Assembly: GCF_002288825.1 (NCBI RefSeq)
Contig: NZ_NSLI01000005.1
Span: 1 to 64,000 of the forward strand
Length of the DNA: 64,000 bases
Direction of reading: 5' to 3'
Origin: Sphingomonas lenta
Lineage (GTDB): Bacteria; Pseudomonadota; Alphaproteobacteria; Sphingomonadales; Sphingomonadaceae
Part shown: positions 14,752-22,595 of the stretch, piece by piece
Numbering within the stretch: the stretch's first letter is position 1
How the letters are laid out: each line of letters starts with the position of its first letter
The notes under the pieces: model-generated
Told to the model about the DNA's origin: nothing
The model's input: the letters and a program-made list of their open reading frames with translations, nothing else
Database searches by the model: none
Position numbers and translations under genes: made by a program

Positions 14752-16245
14752 ATGCTGGAATATCTGAGCCGGCTCGCGGCGATGCCGCCGGAGAAGCAGG
14801 CGATCGCGCTGGGCTCGCTGCCGGAGCCGATGCTGCACTCGTGGCGGCGGCACTTTCCCGACTGGGCGCATGAAGGGCAGCGGCCGCTGCACGACGACTG
14901 GCGCACCTGGGTGATCATGGGCGGACGCGGGTTCGGCAAGACGCGGGCGGGGGCGGAATGGGTGCTGGAGCAGGTGCGCGCCTCCACCCGGCCGGCATCG
15001 GCAGCGCCGATGTTCGACGGCGCGGGCGTAGGCCGGGCGGCGTCGGCGGAGTGGACGATCGACGGGGAGGGGCGGGCCCGACGCGGGAGCAAGTCCCGCG
15101 TCGTCGGACGGGGCTGCGGCCCCGCCGGCCGGGTCGCGCCCACGGGCTCGACGCTGCGCGTCGCGCTCGTGGGCGCGACCGTGGACGACGCCAAGGCGGT
15201 GATGGTGGAGGGGCCGAGCGGGCTCCTGTCGCTGGCCGGGGCGGGCGAGATCGAGCGGTGGCTGCCGGCGGAGCGGCGGCTAGTCTTCGCGAACGGGGCG
15301 GAGGCCGCGCTCTTCTCCGGCCGCAGCCCGCAGGGGCTCCGCGGGCCGGAGCACGACTTGGCGTGGTGCGACGAGCTGGGCAAGTGGCGGCACGCGCAGG
15401 CGACCTGGGACATGCTGCAGCTGGGGCTCCGGCGCGGGGACAGGCCGCGCGCGGTGGTCACGACCACGCCGTCGGCCGAGCCTGCGCTTCGGCGCGTGAT
15501 GGAGGCGGCGGGGACGCACGTGACGGGCGGGGCGACGGGGGCGAACCGGCACCTGGCCCCGGGTTTCGTGGAGGCGGTGGAGCGGGCGTACGGGGGCACG
15601 CGGCTGGGGGTGCAGGAGATCGAGGGGCGGCTGGTCGCGGACCGGGAGGGGAGCTTGTGGCCGTTCGACCTGATCGAAGCGTGTCGTCGCTCCGGCCCCT
15701 CCACCGCCTTCGGCGGTCCCCCTCCCCGAGACAAGCTCGGGGAGGATTTCAGCCGGGTGGTCGTCGGCGTCGACCCGCCGGCGAGCGCGGCGGGGACGTG
15801 CGGGATCGTGGCGGCGGGGCTGGACCGCGACGGGCGGGCGCTGGTGCTCGCCGACCTGTCGGTCGCGGGGCGCTCGCCGGAAGGGTGGGCGCGCGCCGTG
15901 GCGGACGCGGCCGCCGCCTGGGGCGCGGACCGCGTCGTGGTGGAGGCGAACCAGGGCGGCGAGATGGTGCGCACCGTGCTGCGCGCCGCGAGCCTCAACC
16001 TGCCGCTCGAGCTGGTGCACGCCAGCCGCGGCAAGGCGGCGCGCGCGGAGCCGGTGGCGGCGCTGTTCGAGAGCGGGCGTGCGGGGCTGGCGGGGCGTTT
16101 CCCCGAGCTGGAGGCGCAGCTGGGGCAGTTCACCGCGGGCGGGTACGAGGGCGAGGGCTCGCCCGACCGCGCGGACGCGATGGTGTGGGCGCTGTGGGCG
16201 CTCATGCTGAAGCGGAGGGTGGAGCCGGGGGTCAGGAAGATTTGA
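14752..16245 (+). CDS. Large terminase/DNA-packaging protein, GTA-like, with two repeat insertions
   Basis: The 497-aa packaging motor resembles gene-transfer-agent and phage TerL proteins. The ATPase has Walker A GGRGFGKTRAG (57-67), Walker B LAWCDELG (D207/E208) and a coupling VVTTTPS. The RuvC-like nuclease starts at VVVGVDPPAS (about residue 335), with VVVEANQGGEMV and DRADAMVWALWAL near the end. ATG 14752 follows AAGGGGGGAAG. It is longer than usual because two stretches (about residues 78-133 and 309-333) interrupt conserved blocks; both contain dispersed palindromic repeats in frame. No capsid, portal or protease gene is nearby, so it is an orphan remnant or a GTA gene set apart from its cluster. 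Confidence 0.85.
   Translation: MLEYLSRLAAMPPEKQAIALGSLPEPMLHSWRRHFPDWAHEGQRPLHDDWRTWVIMGGRGFGKTRAGAEWVLEQVRASTRPASAAPMFDGAGVGRAASAEWTIDGEGRARRGSKSRVVGRGCGPAGRVAPTGSTLRVALVGATVDDAKAVMVEGPSGLLSLAGAGEIERWLPAERRLVFANGAEAALFSGRSPQGLRGPEHDLAWCDELGKWRHAQATWDMLQLGLRRGDRPRAVVTTTPSAEPALRRVMEAAGTHVTGGATGANRHLAPGFVEAVERAYGGTRLGVQEIEGRLVADREGSLWPFDLIEACRRSGPSTAFGGPPPRDKLGEDFSRVVVGVDPPASAAGTCGIVAAGLDRDGRALVLADLSVAGRSPEGWARAVADAAAAWGADRVVVEANQGGEMVRTVLRAASLNLPLELVHASRGKAARAEPVAALFESGRAGLAGRFPELEAQLGQFTAGGYEGEGSPDRADAMVWALWALMLKRRVEPGVRKI
15074..15133. repeat. Double-palindrome repeat inside the terminase gene
   Basis: This 60-base element runs from gggcccgacgcgggagc to gccggccggg. It has a first hairpin cgacgcggg/cccgcgtcg, a spacer tcggacgg and a second hairpin ggggctgcggcccc. 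It matches the intergenic copy at 17987-18046 at 57 of 60 positions. It is translated without a stop as part of terminase residues 108-128. Confidence 0.9.
15690..15747. repeat. CCTCCACC..CTCCCCGAG palindromic repeat inside the terminase gene
   Basis: Two adjoining hairpins, caccgccttcggcggt and cctccccgag/ctcggggagg, are translated in frame as terminase residues about 313-332 (GPSTAFGGPPPRDKLGED). The same two-hairpin plan occurs downstream of cysNC at 32641-32697, and the second arm occurs at 1861. Confidence 0.8.
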
Positions 16246-16347
16246 CTTTTCGGGCGGTTCGTGGTCAGGGGCGCGGCTTCCGGGCGGCTCCTCCGCCTGG
16301 CCGGCGTTACCTCGTACGGGCGCCGGACGAACCGAAGGGAATAAACC

Positions 16348-16773
16348 ATGCGTCACCGCGTCGGCGGGCGTAAGCTCCAGCGCACCTCCGCCCACCGCCA
16401 GGCCCTGTTCCGCAACATGGCCGCGGCGCTCATCAAGCACGAGCAGATCACCACCACCGTCGCCAAGGCGAAGGAGCTGCGCCCGTACGTCGAGAAGCTG
16501 GTCACGCTGGCGAAGCGCGGCGGGCTGTCGAACCGTCGCCTGGCGCACGCGCGGCTGCTGGACGACGCGCAGCTTCAGAAGCTGTTCGACGTGCTGGCGG
16601 CGCGTTATGCTTCGCGTAACGGCGGTTACACCCGCATCATCAAGGCCGGCATCCGCGCGTCGGACGCGTCGCCGATGGCGATCATCGAGTTCGTCGACCG
16701 CGACGTGAGCGCGAAGGGGCAGGACAGCGGCCCCGTGCTGAACGACGACGAGGATTTCGGCCAGGCGGCGTAA
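16348..16773 (+). CDS. rplQ: 50S ribosomal protein L17
   Basis: The 141-aa protein starts with the invariant [20 protein letters not shown] and continues [20 protein letters not shown], typical of bacterial L17, with a short acidic tail ([11 protein letters not shown]). It binds 23S rRNA near the exit tunnel. The ribosome-binding site is AAGGGAA. In most bacteria rplQ directly follows rpoA; here the preceding gene is the terminase and rpoA is not in view. Confidence 0.98.
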   Translation: MRHRVGGRKLQRTSAHRQALFRNMAAALIKHEQITTTVAKAKELRPYVEKLVTLAKRGGLSNRRLAHARLLDDAQLQKLFDVLAARYASRNGGYTRIIKAGIRASDASPMAIIEFVDRDVSAKGQDSGPVLNDDEDFGQAA

Positions 16774-16799
16774 GCTCCCCGGCTTCGGCTTGAAACGGA

Positions 16800-16830
16800 G
16801 GGCCGCGCCAGCGATGGTGCGGCCCTTCTT
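16800..16830 (+). terminator. Rho-independent terminator of rplQ
   Basis: The stem gggccgc/gcggccc encloses a 12-base loop and is followed by ttctt. It lies 27 bases after the rplQ stop and just before the GTG of the next gene. Confidence 0.75.
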
Positions 16831-16845
16831 CGTTGGGGAAACGCC

Positions 16846-17760
16846 GTGACGCCCAAGTTCCTGTTGCCGCTGGCGCTGCTCGCCGCGCCGCTCACGCCGG
16901 GCGAGCACCGGTTCCAGTCGGCGGGCGTGACGCTCTGGTACAAGGTGGCGGGCGCCGAGCGAGGCGTCCCTGTCGTGTTCCTGCACGGCGGGCCGGGGCA
17001 GGGTAGCATGAGCTTCCAGCGCTACGCCGGGCCGGCGCTCGAGCGGCGGTTGCGCATGGTCTATCTCGACCAGCGGGGGAGCGGGCGGTCGGAGCGGCCG
17101 AAGGACCAGGCCGCCTATTCGATGGCGATCCTGGTCGAGGACGTGGAGCGGCTGCGGCGCGAGCTGGGGGCGGAGCGGATCGCGCTGGTCGGGCATAGCT
17201 TCGGCACGGCGATCGGGATGGAGTACGCCGCGAAATACCCCGACAGGGTCACGCGGCTGGTGCTGGCGGCGGGGATCCCGGACATCCCGGCGATGATCGA
17301 CGCGCAGTGCGAGCGGCTCGGGCGGACGGACGCGGAAGCCTATGCGCGGGCGAGCGCGGGCGTGGCGGCGGGGGCGCGGCCGCGCTGCGACCCGTTCCGC
17401 GCCTATCCGGGCAAGAACCAGGAATATGTGAACCGCAACATGTTCCCCGACCTCAAGACCGCGGCGATGGTGGACGAAGCCGACGAGGCGGACGGCCTGA
17501 AGAACTCGGGCGAGCTGTCCCGCGCGATGTTCGACCAGGGGCTGCTCCAGTACCGCTTCGCGCGGCCGGAGGCGCTGACCATGCCCGTGCTGGTGCTGGC
17601 GGGCGCGCAAGACCACCAGGCGGTCGCGGGGCCGCAGCGCGCGTTCGCGGCCAAGCTGCCGCGCGGGCGTTACGTCGAGTATGCGGGGCGCGGGCACTTC
17701 ATGTGGGTGGAGGACCCGGAGCGCTTCGCGCGCGACGTGGCGGCGTTCGTCGGCGGTTGA
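16846..17760 (+). CDS. Secreted alpha/beta hydrolase, S33 proline iminopeptidase-like
   Basis: The 304-aa protein starts at GTG with a signal peptide (MTPKFLLPLALLAAPLTPG). The fold markers are HGGPGQGS (oxyanion region), DQRGSGRSE, the nucleophile elbow GHSFG, the acid in LAGAQDHQ and the catalytic His in GRGHFMW. HGGPG plus DQRGxGxS is the signature of peptidase family S33 (prolyl aminopeptidases and relatives), which often act on short peptides or esters; true substrate unknown. Periplasmic location is inferred. Confidence 0.87.
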   Translation: MTPKFLLPLALLAAPLTPGEHRFQSAGVTLWYKVAGAERGVPVVFLHGGPGQGSMSFQRYAGPALERRLRMVYLDQRGSGRSERPKDQAAYSMAILVEDVERLRRELGAERIALVGHSFGTAIGMEYAAKYPDRVTRLVLAAGIPDIPAMIDAQCERLGRTDAEAYARASAGVAAGARPRCDPFRAYPGKNQEYVNRNMFPDLKTAAMVDEADEADGLKNSGELSRAMFDQGLLQYRFARPEALTMPVLVLAGAQDHQAVAGPQRAFAAKLPRGRYVEYAGRGHFMWVEDPERFARDVAAFVGG

Positions 17761-17773
17761 GGAGCGAACGGGC

Positions 17774-17986
17774 GTGTCGGGGGTTGCGGTTTCCATGTTC
17801 GTGAGCCACGACGATTGGCCTCCGCCGCCGCGCTGGGAGCCGCCGCGGCCGCCTCCGCGCAAGCGGATGAGCGCGGCGGGCGAGAAGTTCCTGCTGTGGG
17901 TGGTCGGGGTGAACCTGCTCCTGCTGTTCGTCGCGCCGATTGCGGGGGCGAGCATGGTGCAGTTGCTGTGGATGCTGATGGAGTGA
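17774..17986 (+). CDS. Small single-pass membrane protein
   Basis: The 70-aa protein starts at GTG 17774, with GAGGAG 8-9 bases upstream overlapping the hydrolase stop region. An internal ATG at 17795 is an alternative. A Pro/Arg-rich cytoplasmic part ([19 protein letters not shown]) precedes one hydrophobic helix ([20 protein letters not shown]). Probably co-transcribed with the hydrolase. Function unknown. A dispersed repeat begins on the base after its stop codon. Confidence 0.65.
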   Translation: MSGVAVSMFVSHDDWPPPPRWEPPRPPPRKRMSAAGEKFLLWVVGVNLLLLFVAPIAGASMVQLLWMLME

Positions 17987-18046
17987 GGGCCCGACGCGGG
18001 AACAAGTCCCGCGTCGTCGGACGGGGCTGTGGCCCCGCCGGCTGGG
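17987..18046. repeat. Double-palindrome repeat, intergenic copy upstream of guaA
   Basis: This 60-base element is 57/60 identical to the copy inside the terminase gene. Two adjacent hairpins are separated by tcggacgg. It lies between a small membrane-protein gene and guaA, where it could terminate the upstream transcript or structure the guaA leader. Confidence 0.9.
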
Positions 18047-18083
18047 CTTGGCCCTAGCCTGCTCGGCGGCTAGGGCCTGCGCC

Positions 18084-19637
18084 ATGGAGCACCCCGACAG
18101 CATCCTCATCGTCGACTTCGGCAGCCAGGTCACCCAGCTCATCGCCCGGCGCGTGCGCGAGGCGGGGGTCTATTCCGAAATCGCGCCGTTCCAGTCGGCC
18201 GCCGACGCTTACGAGCGGATGCGGCCCGCGGGCGTGATCCTGTCGGGCGGGCCGGCGTCGGTGGTGGACGAGGGCAGCCCCCGCATCCCCGACGCGATCC
18301 TGGAGTCGGGCAAGCCGATCATGGGCATCTGCTACGGGCAGCAGGCGCTCACCCAGCAGCTCGGTGGTGCGGTCGAGCGCGGCATGTCGGGCGAGTTCGG
18401 GTCGGCGTTCGTGGACGTCGCCGATGGCTGCCAGCTGTTCGACGGCGTGTGGGGCGAGGGCGAGCGGCACCGGGTGTGGATGAGCCACGGCGACCATGTG
18501 GCGGCGCTGGCGCCCGGTTTCCGGTCGGTCGCGGCGAGCGCGGGCGCTCCTTACGCGGTCATCGCCGACGATGAGCGGCGGATGTACGCGATGCAATTCC
18601 ACCCGGAGGTGGTGCACACGCCCGACGGCGCCAAGCTGATCGCCAACTTCGCGCGGCACGTGTGCGGGCTGACGGGCGACTGGACGATGGCGGAGTTCCG
18701 CGCCGCCAAGATCCAGGAAATCAGGGAGCAGGTGGGCTCGGGCCGCGTGATCTGCGGCTTGTCGGGCGGCGTCGACTCGGCGGTCGCGGCGGTGCTGATC
18801 CACGAGGCGATCGGCGAGCAGCTGACCTGCGTATTCGTCGACCACGGGCTGATGCGGGCGGGGGAGGCGGAGCAGGTCGTGTCGCTGTTCCGCAACCACT
18901 ACAACATCCCGCTGGTGCATGTGGACGCGGAAACGCTGTTCCTGTCCGGCCTGGCGGGCGTCAGCGACCCCGAGCTCAAGCGCAAGTTCATCGGCAAGAC
19001 GTTCATCGACGTGTTCGAGGCGGAGGCCAGGAAGATCGGCGGGGCGGAGTTCCTGGCGCAGGGCACGCTCTATCCGGACGTGATCGAGAGCGTGAGCTTC
19101 ACCGGCGGGCCATCGGTGACGATCAAGAGCCACCACAATGTCGGCGGCCTGCCCGAGCGCATGGACATGAAGCTCGTCGAGCCTCTGCGCGAGCTGTTCA
19201 AGGACGAGGTGCGGGTGCTGGGGCGCGAGCTGGGGCTGCCGCAGGCGTTCGTGGGGCGGCACCCGTTCCCCGGCCCCGGCCTCGCGATCCGCATCCCCGG
19301 CGAGGTGACCAAGGAGCGCTGCGACATCCTGCGCCGCGCGGACGCGATCTACCTGGAGGAGATTCGGCTGGCTGGGCTGTACGACGCGATCTGGCAGGCG
19401 TTCGCGGTGCTGCTGCCCGTCCGCACGGTCGGCGTAATGGGAGACGCCCGGACGTACGACCACGTGCTGGCCCTGCGCGCGGTCACGTCGACGGACGGCA
19501 TGACGGCGGAGGCGTTCGACTTCCCCGGCGACTTCCTGCCGCGCGTGTCGACGCGGATCGTCAACGAGGTCAGGGGCGTGAACCGGGTGGTGTACGACTA
19601 TACGTCGAAGCCGCCGGGGACGATCGAGTGGGAGTGA
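18084..19637 (+). CDS. guaA: GMP synthase (glutamine-hydrolysing)
   Basis: The 517-aa enzyme converts XMP to GMP with ATP and glutamine. The N-terminal class-I amidotransferase has [17 protein letters not shown], catalytic C83 in GICYGQQ, and the His/Glu pair in FHPEVVHT. The ATP pyrophosphatase has the P-loop [13 protein letters not shown]. The C-terminal dimerisation domain ends [11 protein letters not shown], the canonical terminus. ATG 18084 ([15 protein letters not shown]) is chosen; the codons before it run into repeat-derived sequence. Confidence 0.98.
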   Translation: MEHPDSILIVDFGSQVTQLIARRVREAGVYSEIAPFQSAADAYERMRPAGVILSGGPASVVDEGSPRIPDAILESGKPIMGICYGQQALTQQLGGAVERGMSGEFGSAFVDVADGCQLFDGVWGEGERHRVWMSHGDHVAALAPGFRSVAASAGAPYAVIADDERRMYAMQFHPEVVHTPDGAKLIANFARHVCGLTGDWTMAEFRAAKIQEIREQVGSGRVICGLSGGVDSAVAAVLIHEAIGEQLTCVFVDHGLMRAGEAEQVVSLFRNHYNIPLVHVDAETLFLSGLAGVSDPELKRKFIGKTFIDVFEAEARKIGGAEFLAQGTLYPDVIESVSFTGGPSVTIKSHHNVGGLPERMDMKLVEPLRELFKDEVRVLGRELGLPQAFVGRHPFPGPGLAIRIPGEVTKERCDILRRADAIYLEEIRLAGLYDAIWQAFAVLLPVRTVGVMGDARTYDHVLALRAVTSTDGMTAEAFDFPGDFLPRVSTRIVNEVRGVNRVVYDYTSKPPGTIEWE

Positions 19638-19729
19638 GCGGGGCGCGGCGGCCGAGCACACGGGCCTAATCGGTTCGATTATGGAGCCGCCCTCCGCGCG
19701 GGCCTAGATAGGCCGTCCAGGAGGCTCTC

Positions 19730-21055
19730 ATGACGGCGACTCTCGGCGGCTTGGCACCGCGGTTCGACATCCGCCCGCTCGATCCGACGTCCGTCGGGTC
19801 ATCGGCGACGGCCGGGAGGCCGTTCGACGCCGGCCGGGTCCGGGACGACGCGGCCGAGTGGGCGCTGGACGACTTCGCGGCGCGCGCGGGCGCGGTGGCG
19901 CGCGACGACCCGGCGGCGTTCTCGGCGATCCTGCGCGACGCGTTCGCCGGCAAGCTTTCGCCGGGCGAGGCGGACGCGCTGGCGGCGCGGATCGCGGGCG
20001 GCGGTCTGGACCGGCCGGCGGTCGCCTTCGTGGACGGGGCGACGCTGGGCGGAGCGCTCGGCGCTTACGCCGCGGCGGACGGCGGCACGATCTACCTGAA
20101 CGAGGCGCTGCTCTCCGACCCCGCGACGCTGCGGCAGGTGGTCGCGCAGGAGATGGGGCATTACCTCGACGCGGTGCTCGGCGGCCCGGACGCGGCGGGC
20201 GACGAGGGGCGCGCCTTCGCCATGGCGCTCGACAAGGGCGCGCCGCTGTCGGCGGAGGAGCGGGCGCTCGCCGCCGCCGTGCCGGACCACGGCGTGATCG
20301 AGGTGGGCGGCCGCGCGGTGGCCGTCGAGTTCGCGCTGCCCGCGATCGCGATCTGGCTGGGGCAGGGCGCGCTGCAGACCGCGCCCGACGTGCTGATCGG
20401 CACGATCACCCAGCAGCTGACCGGCGTGCCGTACACCTGGGTCGACCGGCTGGTCGACTTCGGCTTGAACCTCGTGCCCGGCGCGGGCCAGCTCGACACC
20501 GCCAAGAAGCTCGCCAAGCTGGGCGAGGCGGTGGACACGATCGTGGACGCGACGCGGCTGGCGTCCAAGCTGCCCACGGGCATCGCCAATAAGGCGGACG
20601 CGGCGGCGCGCACGATCGCGCGCGAGTGGGAGACGTTCCAGGGGCACGTCGCGTCCGGCAATTTCGAGCGGGCGGGGCAGAGCTGGGGATCGCTGATCGG
20701 GCGCATCCGGGAGATGCAGGTCGCGTCGCGCCTGGCCGATGACGGCAACACGCTGGTCGACTTCGGCGCGTCGTTCCGCCGGGGCAACCGCCCGATCGAG
20801 ATCGACGTGGTGTTTCGCACGCCGGCGGGCCAGGCGATCGCGGGCGAGGTCAAGACGGGCGCCGACGTGATGGTCAGGCGCGGCAGCGACAACTTCCAGC
20901 GCAACCTCGACAAGTTCATCGACAAGCGCGACTTCGTGCGCGAGCGCTACGGCGCGGAGTTCCGCGTGTACGTCGACGACGTCTCGCCCGACATGGAGCG
21001 GGCGTTGCGCGACGCGGGCATCGGGGTGGTGCGCAACGGGGACCTGTTGCGCTGA
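19730..21055 (+). CDS. Probable polymorphic toxin: degenerate metallopeptidase-like N-domain and PD-(D/E)XK nuclease C-domain
   Basis: The 441-aa protein has AGGAGG as ribosome-binding site. At about residues 95-165 it has a zincin-like module (GGTIYLNEALL, then VVAQEMGHYLDAVL, then GDEGRAFA), where the usual HExxH reads QExxH (Q140, E141, H144). Residues 235-280 (DFGLNLVPGAGQLDTAKKLA) resemble pre-toxin linkers. The C-terminal 120 residues look like a PD-(D/E)XK nuclease: helix Glu in REMQVASRL (E328), EIDVVF (D359), GEVKTG (E373, K375) and NFQRNL after it. That layout suggests a secreted or delivered DNA/RNA-cleaving toxin. There is no signal peptide. The next gene, 25 bases on, may be its immunity gene. 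An orphan endonuclease of other use is the alternative. Confidence 0.65.
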   Translation: MTATLGGLAPRFDIRPLDPTSVGSSATAGRPFDAGRVRDDAAEWALDDFAARAGAVARDDPAAFSAILRDAFAGKLSPGEADALAARIAGGGLDRPAVAFVDGATLGGALGAYAAADGGTIYLNEALLSDPATLRQVVAQEMGHYLDAVLGGPDAAGDEGRAFAMALDKGAPLSAEERALAAAVPDHGVIEVGGRAVAVEFALPAIAIWLGQGALQTAPDVLIGTITQQLTGVPYTWVDRLVDFGLNLVPGAGQLDTAKKLAKLGEAVDTIVDATRLASKLPTGIANKADAAARTIAREWETFQGHVASGNFERAGQSWGSLIGRIREMQVASRLADDGNTLVDFGASFRRGNRPIEIDVVFRTPAGQAIAGEVKTGADVMVRRGSDNFQRNLDKFIDKRDFVRERYGAEFRVYVDDVSPDMERALRDAGIGVVRNGDLLR

Positions 21056-21080
21056 CGCGGGCGGCGGGTAGAAGCGGGCC

Positions 21081-21605
21081 GTGGCGTCCTTCATCCCCGT
21101 CCATGCCTATTGGCGCGGCGACGCGCCGGACGACGCGGCGCTGAAGGCTGCGCTGTCGGCGCGGGTGCGGGCGCTGGGGTTGTCGGTCGCGGACGGGCCT
21201 GGGTTGCTGGTCGAGCTGGCCGCGGGGGTGTCGCTGTTTCTGGACCGGCGCGTCGGGCGGCGTGCGGAGTTCGCGCTGAGCGGGCCCGACCTCTCGCTCG
21301 CGTTCGGCGCGGCGGAGGAGGCGCGGGTGGTGGAGGCGGTGCCGGCGCTGGCGGAGGCGCTGGTGCGCGACGCGGGCGCGGCCGTGTGCTTCGCGGGCGG
21401 CGTGCGGCGCGAGTTCATGGAGGAGAGGGTGGCGGCGTTTGACGCGGCGATGGACCGTTGGGACGGGCGCGCGCCCTTGCCGCTCCGAGTGCTGGGCGAG
21501 GGCGCGTGGCTGGTGCGCTGGGCGGCGTCGCTCCCCGCCGATGTGGAGCCCGCGCGCACGGCGGACGGCGTCGCCGGCCGCGACTGGCCGCCGCCCTCGT
21601 TCTGA
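21081..21605 (+). CDS. Hypothetical protein, candidate immunity protein
   Basis: The 174-aa protein starts at GTG, 25 bases after the putative toxin and in the same direction, so probably co-transcribed. It is soluble, acidic and Ala/Glu-rich in the middle (FGAAEEARVVEAVPALAEAL) with N-terminal FIPVHAYWRGD. No recognised family. Size, acidity and position fit an immunity protein for a nuclease toxin, but that is inference from context only. Confidence 0.6.
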   Translation: MASFIPVHAYWRGDAPDDAALKAALSARVRALGLSVADGPGLLVELAAGVSLFLDRRVGRRAEFALSGPDLSLAFGAAEEARVVEAVPALAEALVRDAGAAVCFAGGVRREFMEERVAAFDAAMDRWDGRAPLPLRVLGEGAWLVRWAASLPADVEPARTADGVAGRDWPPPSF

Positions 21606-21666
21606 CGGCGCGGCTTACGCGTCCTCGATCCAAGTCTGAAACCCGCATGGGAACGGGAGCGGCGAC

Positions 21667-22533
21667 TTGACCGACGCCGCGCTGGGCGCCGCGCTCGGGT
21701 TGTTCTCCGCCCTCACGCTCGCGGCGGCCAACCTGTCCGTGAAGATGGGGGTGGACGTGCTCGTCGGGCGCGCCGTGTTGTCGGCGAGCGCGGCGGTGCT
21801 CGTGTCGCCGGCCTTGTTGTTCGCGGCGCCGCCGGACGCTGCGACCTGGGGGGCGCTGGCGGTCGCGATGCCGGCGCATTTCGCGTACCAGCTGTGCCTC
21901 GTCCGGGCGATGGGGCGCGGCGAGCTGTCGCTGGTGTTCCCGGTGATGCGGGGCGCGGCGCCGTTGCTGACCGCGGTCGCGGCGGCGGCGCTGCTGGGGG
22001 AGGGGCTGCACCCGCTGGGCTGGGCGGGGCTGGTCGCGGCGACGGGGGCGCTGCTCGTCTTCGCCTGGCCGCCGGAGGCCACGGGGTTGCGGGCGCATCC
22101 CGACCGCGCGGGGCTGGGATGGGCGCTGGCGACGGCCGTGGGCGTGGCGCTGTACAACACGGCGGACGCGCGCGGGGTCAGGGTCGCGCCGGAGCCGCTC
22201 ACCTATATCGTCTGGCTGTTCCTGCTCGACGCGGTGCCGATCACGGTGCTGGCGGTGGCGACGCGGCGGCGGGCGCTCCGGGCGGCGCTGGAGGCGCGGT
22301 GGCGCTACGGCGTCGCGGCGGGCGGGCTGTCGGTGCTGTCGTTCGGGTCGGCGCTGTACGCGTTCAGCCTGCTCGCCGTCGCCAAGGTGTCGGCGCTGCG
22401 CGAGACGTCGGTGGTGTGGGCGGCGCTGTTGGGCGGGCGCGTGCTGGGCGAGGCGATGGGACGGCGGCGCGTCGCCGCGGCGGCGCTGCTGGCGGGCGGG
22501 TTGGTGCTGATGCAGTTCGCGCCGGCGTCGTGA
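21667..22533 (+). CDS. EamA/DMT-family transporter
   Basis: The 288-aa inner-membrane protein has about ten hydrophobic segments arranged as two EamA repeats (first ending near GLVAATGALLVFAW, second near AAALLAGGLVLMQF). The conserved LSLVFPVMRGAAPLLTA and KVSALRETSVVWAALLG segments occupy the same place in each half. The family exports small metabolites such as amino acids; substrate unknown. The start is TTG 21667, preceded by GGGAG. Two lone Arg-rich cytoplasmic loops (TRRRALRAALEARWR) fit the positive-inside rule. Confidence 0.85.
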   Translation: MTDAALGAALGLFSALTLAAANLSVKMGVDVLVGRAVLSASAAVLVSPALLFAAPPDAATWGALAVAMPAHFAYQLCLVRAMGRGELSLVFPVMRGAAPLLTAVAAAALLGEGLHPLGWAGLVAATGALLVFAWPPEATGLRAHPDRAGLGWALATAVGVALYNTADARGVRVAPEPLTYIVWLFLLDAVPITVLAVATRRRALRAALEARWRYGVAAGGLSVLSFGSALYAFSLLAVAKVSALRETSVVWAALLGGRVLGEAMGRRRVAAAALLAGGLVLMQFAPAS

Positions 22534-22563
22534 TCGGCCGCATGGACGTCGCTGCGTTTGTGT

Positions 22564-22569
22564 TATAAC
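22564..22569 (+). promoter_or_regulatory. Putative -10 element TATAAC
   Basis: TATAAC sits 26 bases before the chosen ATG at 22596 in otherwise GC-rich DNA. A -35-like TGGACG lies at 22543-22548 with a short 15-base spacer. If used, the transcript would start near the upstream ATG at 22575, which lacks its own ribosome-binding site. Confidence 0.4.
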
Positions 22570-22595
22570 CTCTCATGAAACGGGGGAGGGTCGGC

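Noticed and set aside
14752..16245. Prophage or complete gene-transfer-agent cluster
   Set aside because: No portal, protease, capsid, tail or integrase genes flank the terminase; neighbours are housekeeping or unknown genes.
15280..17955. Roughly 890-codon minus-strand open frame covering terminase, rplQ and hydrolase
   Set aside because: It is antisense to three well-supported genes, including rplQ, and shows no protein-like signature.
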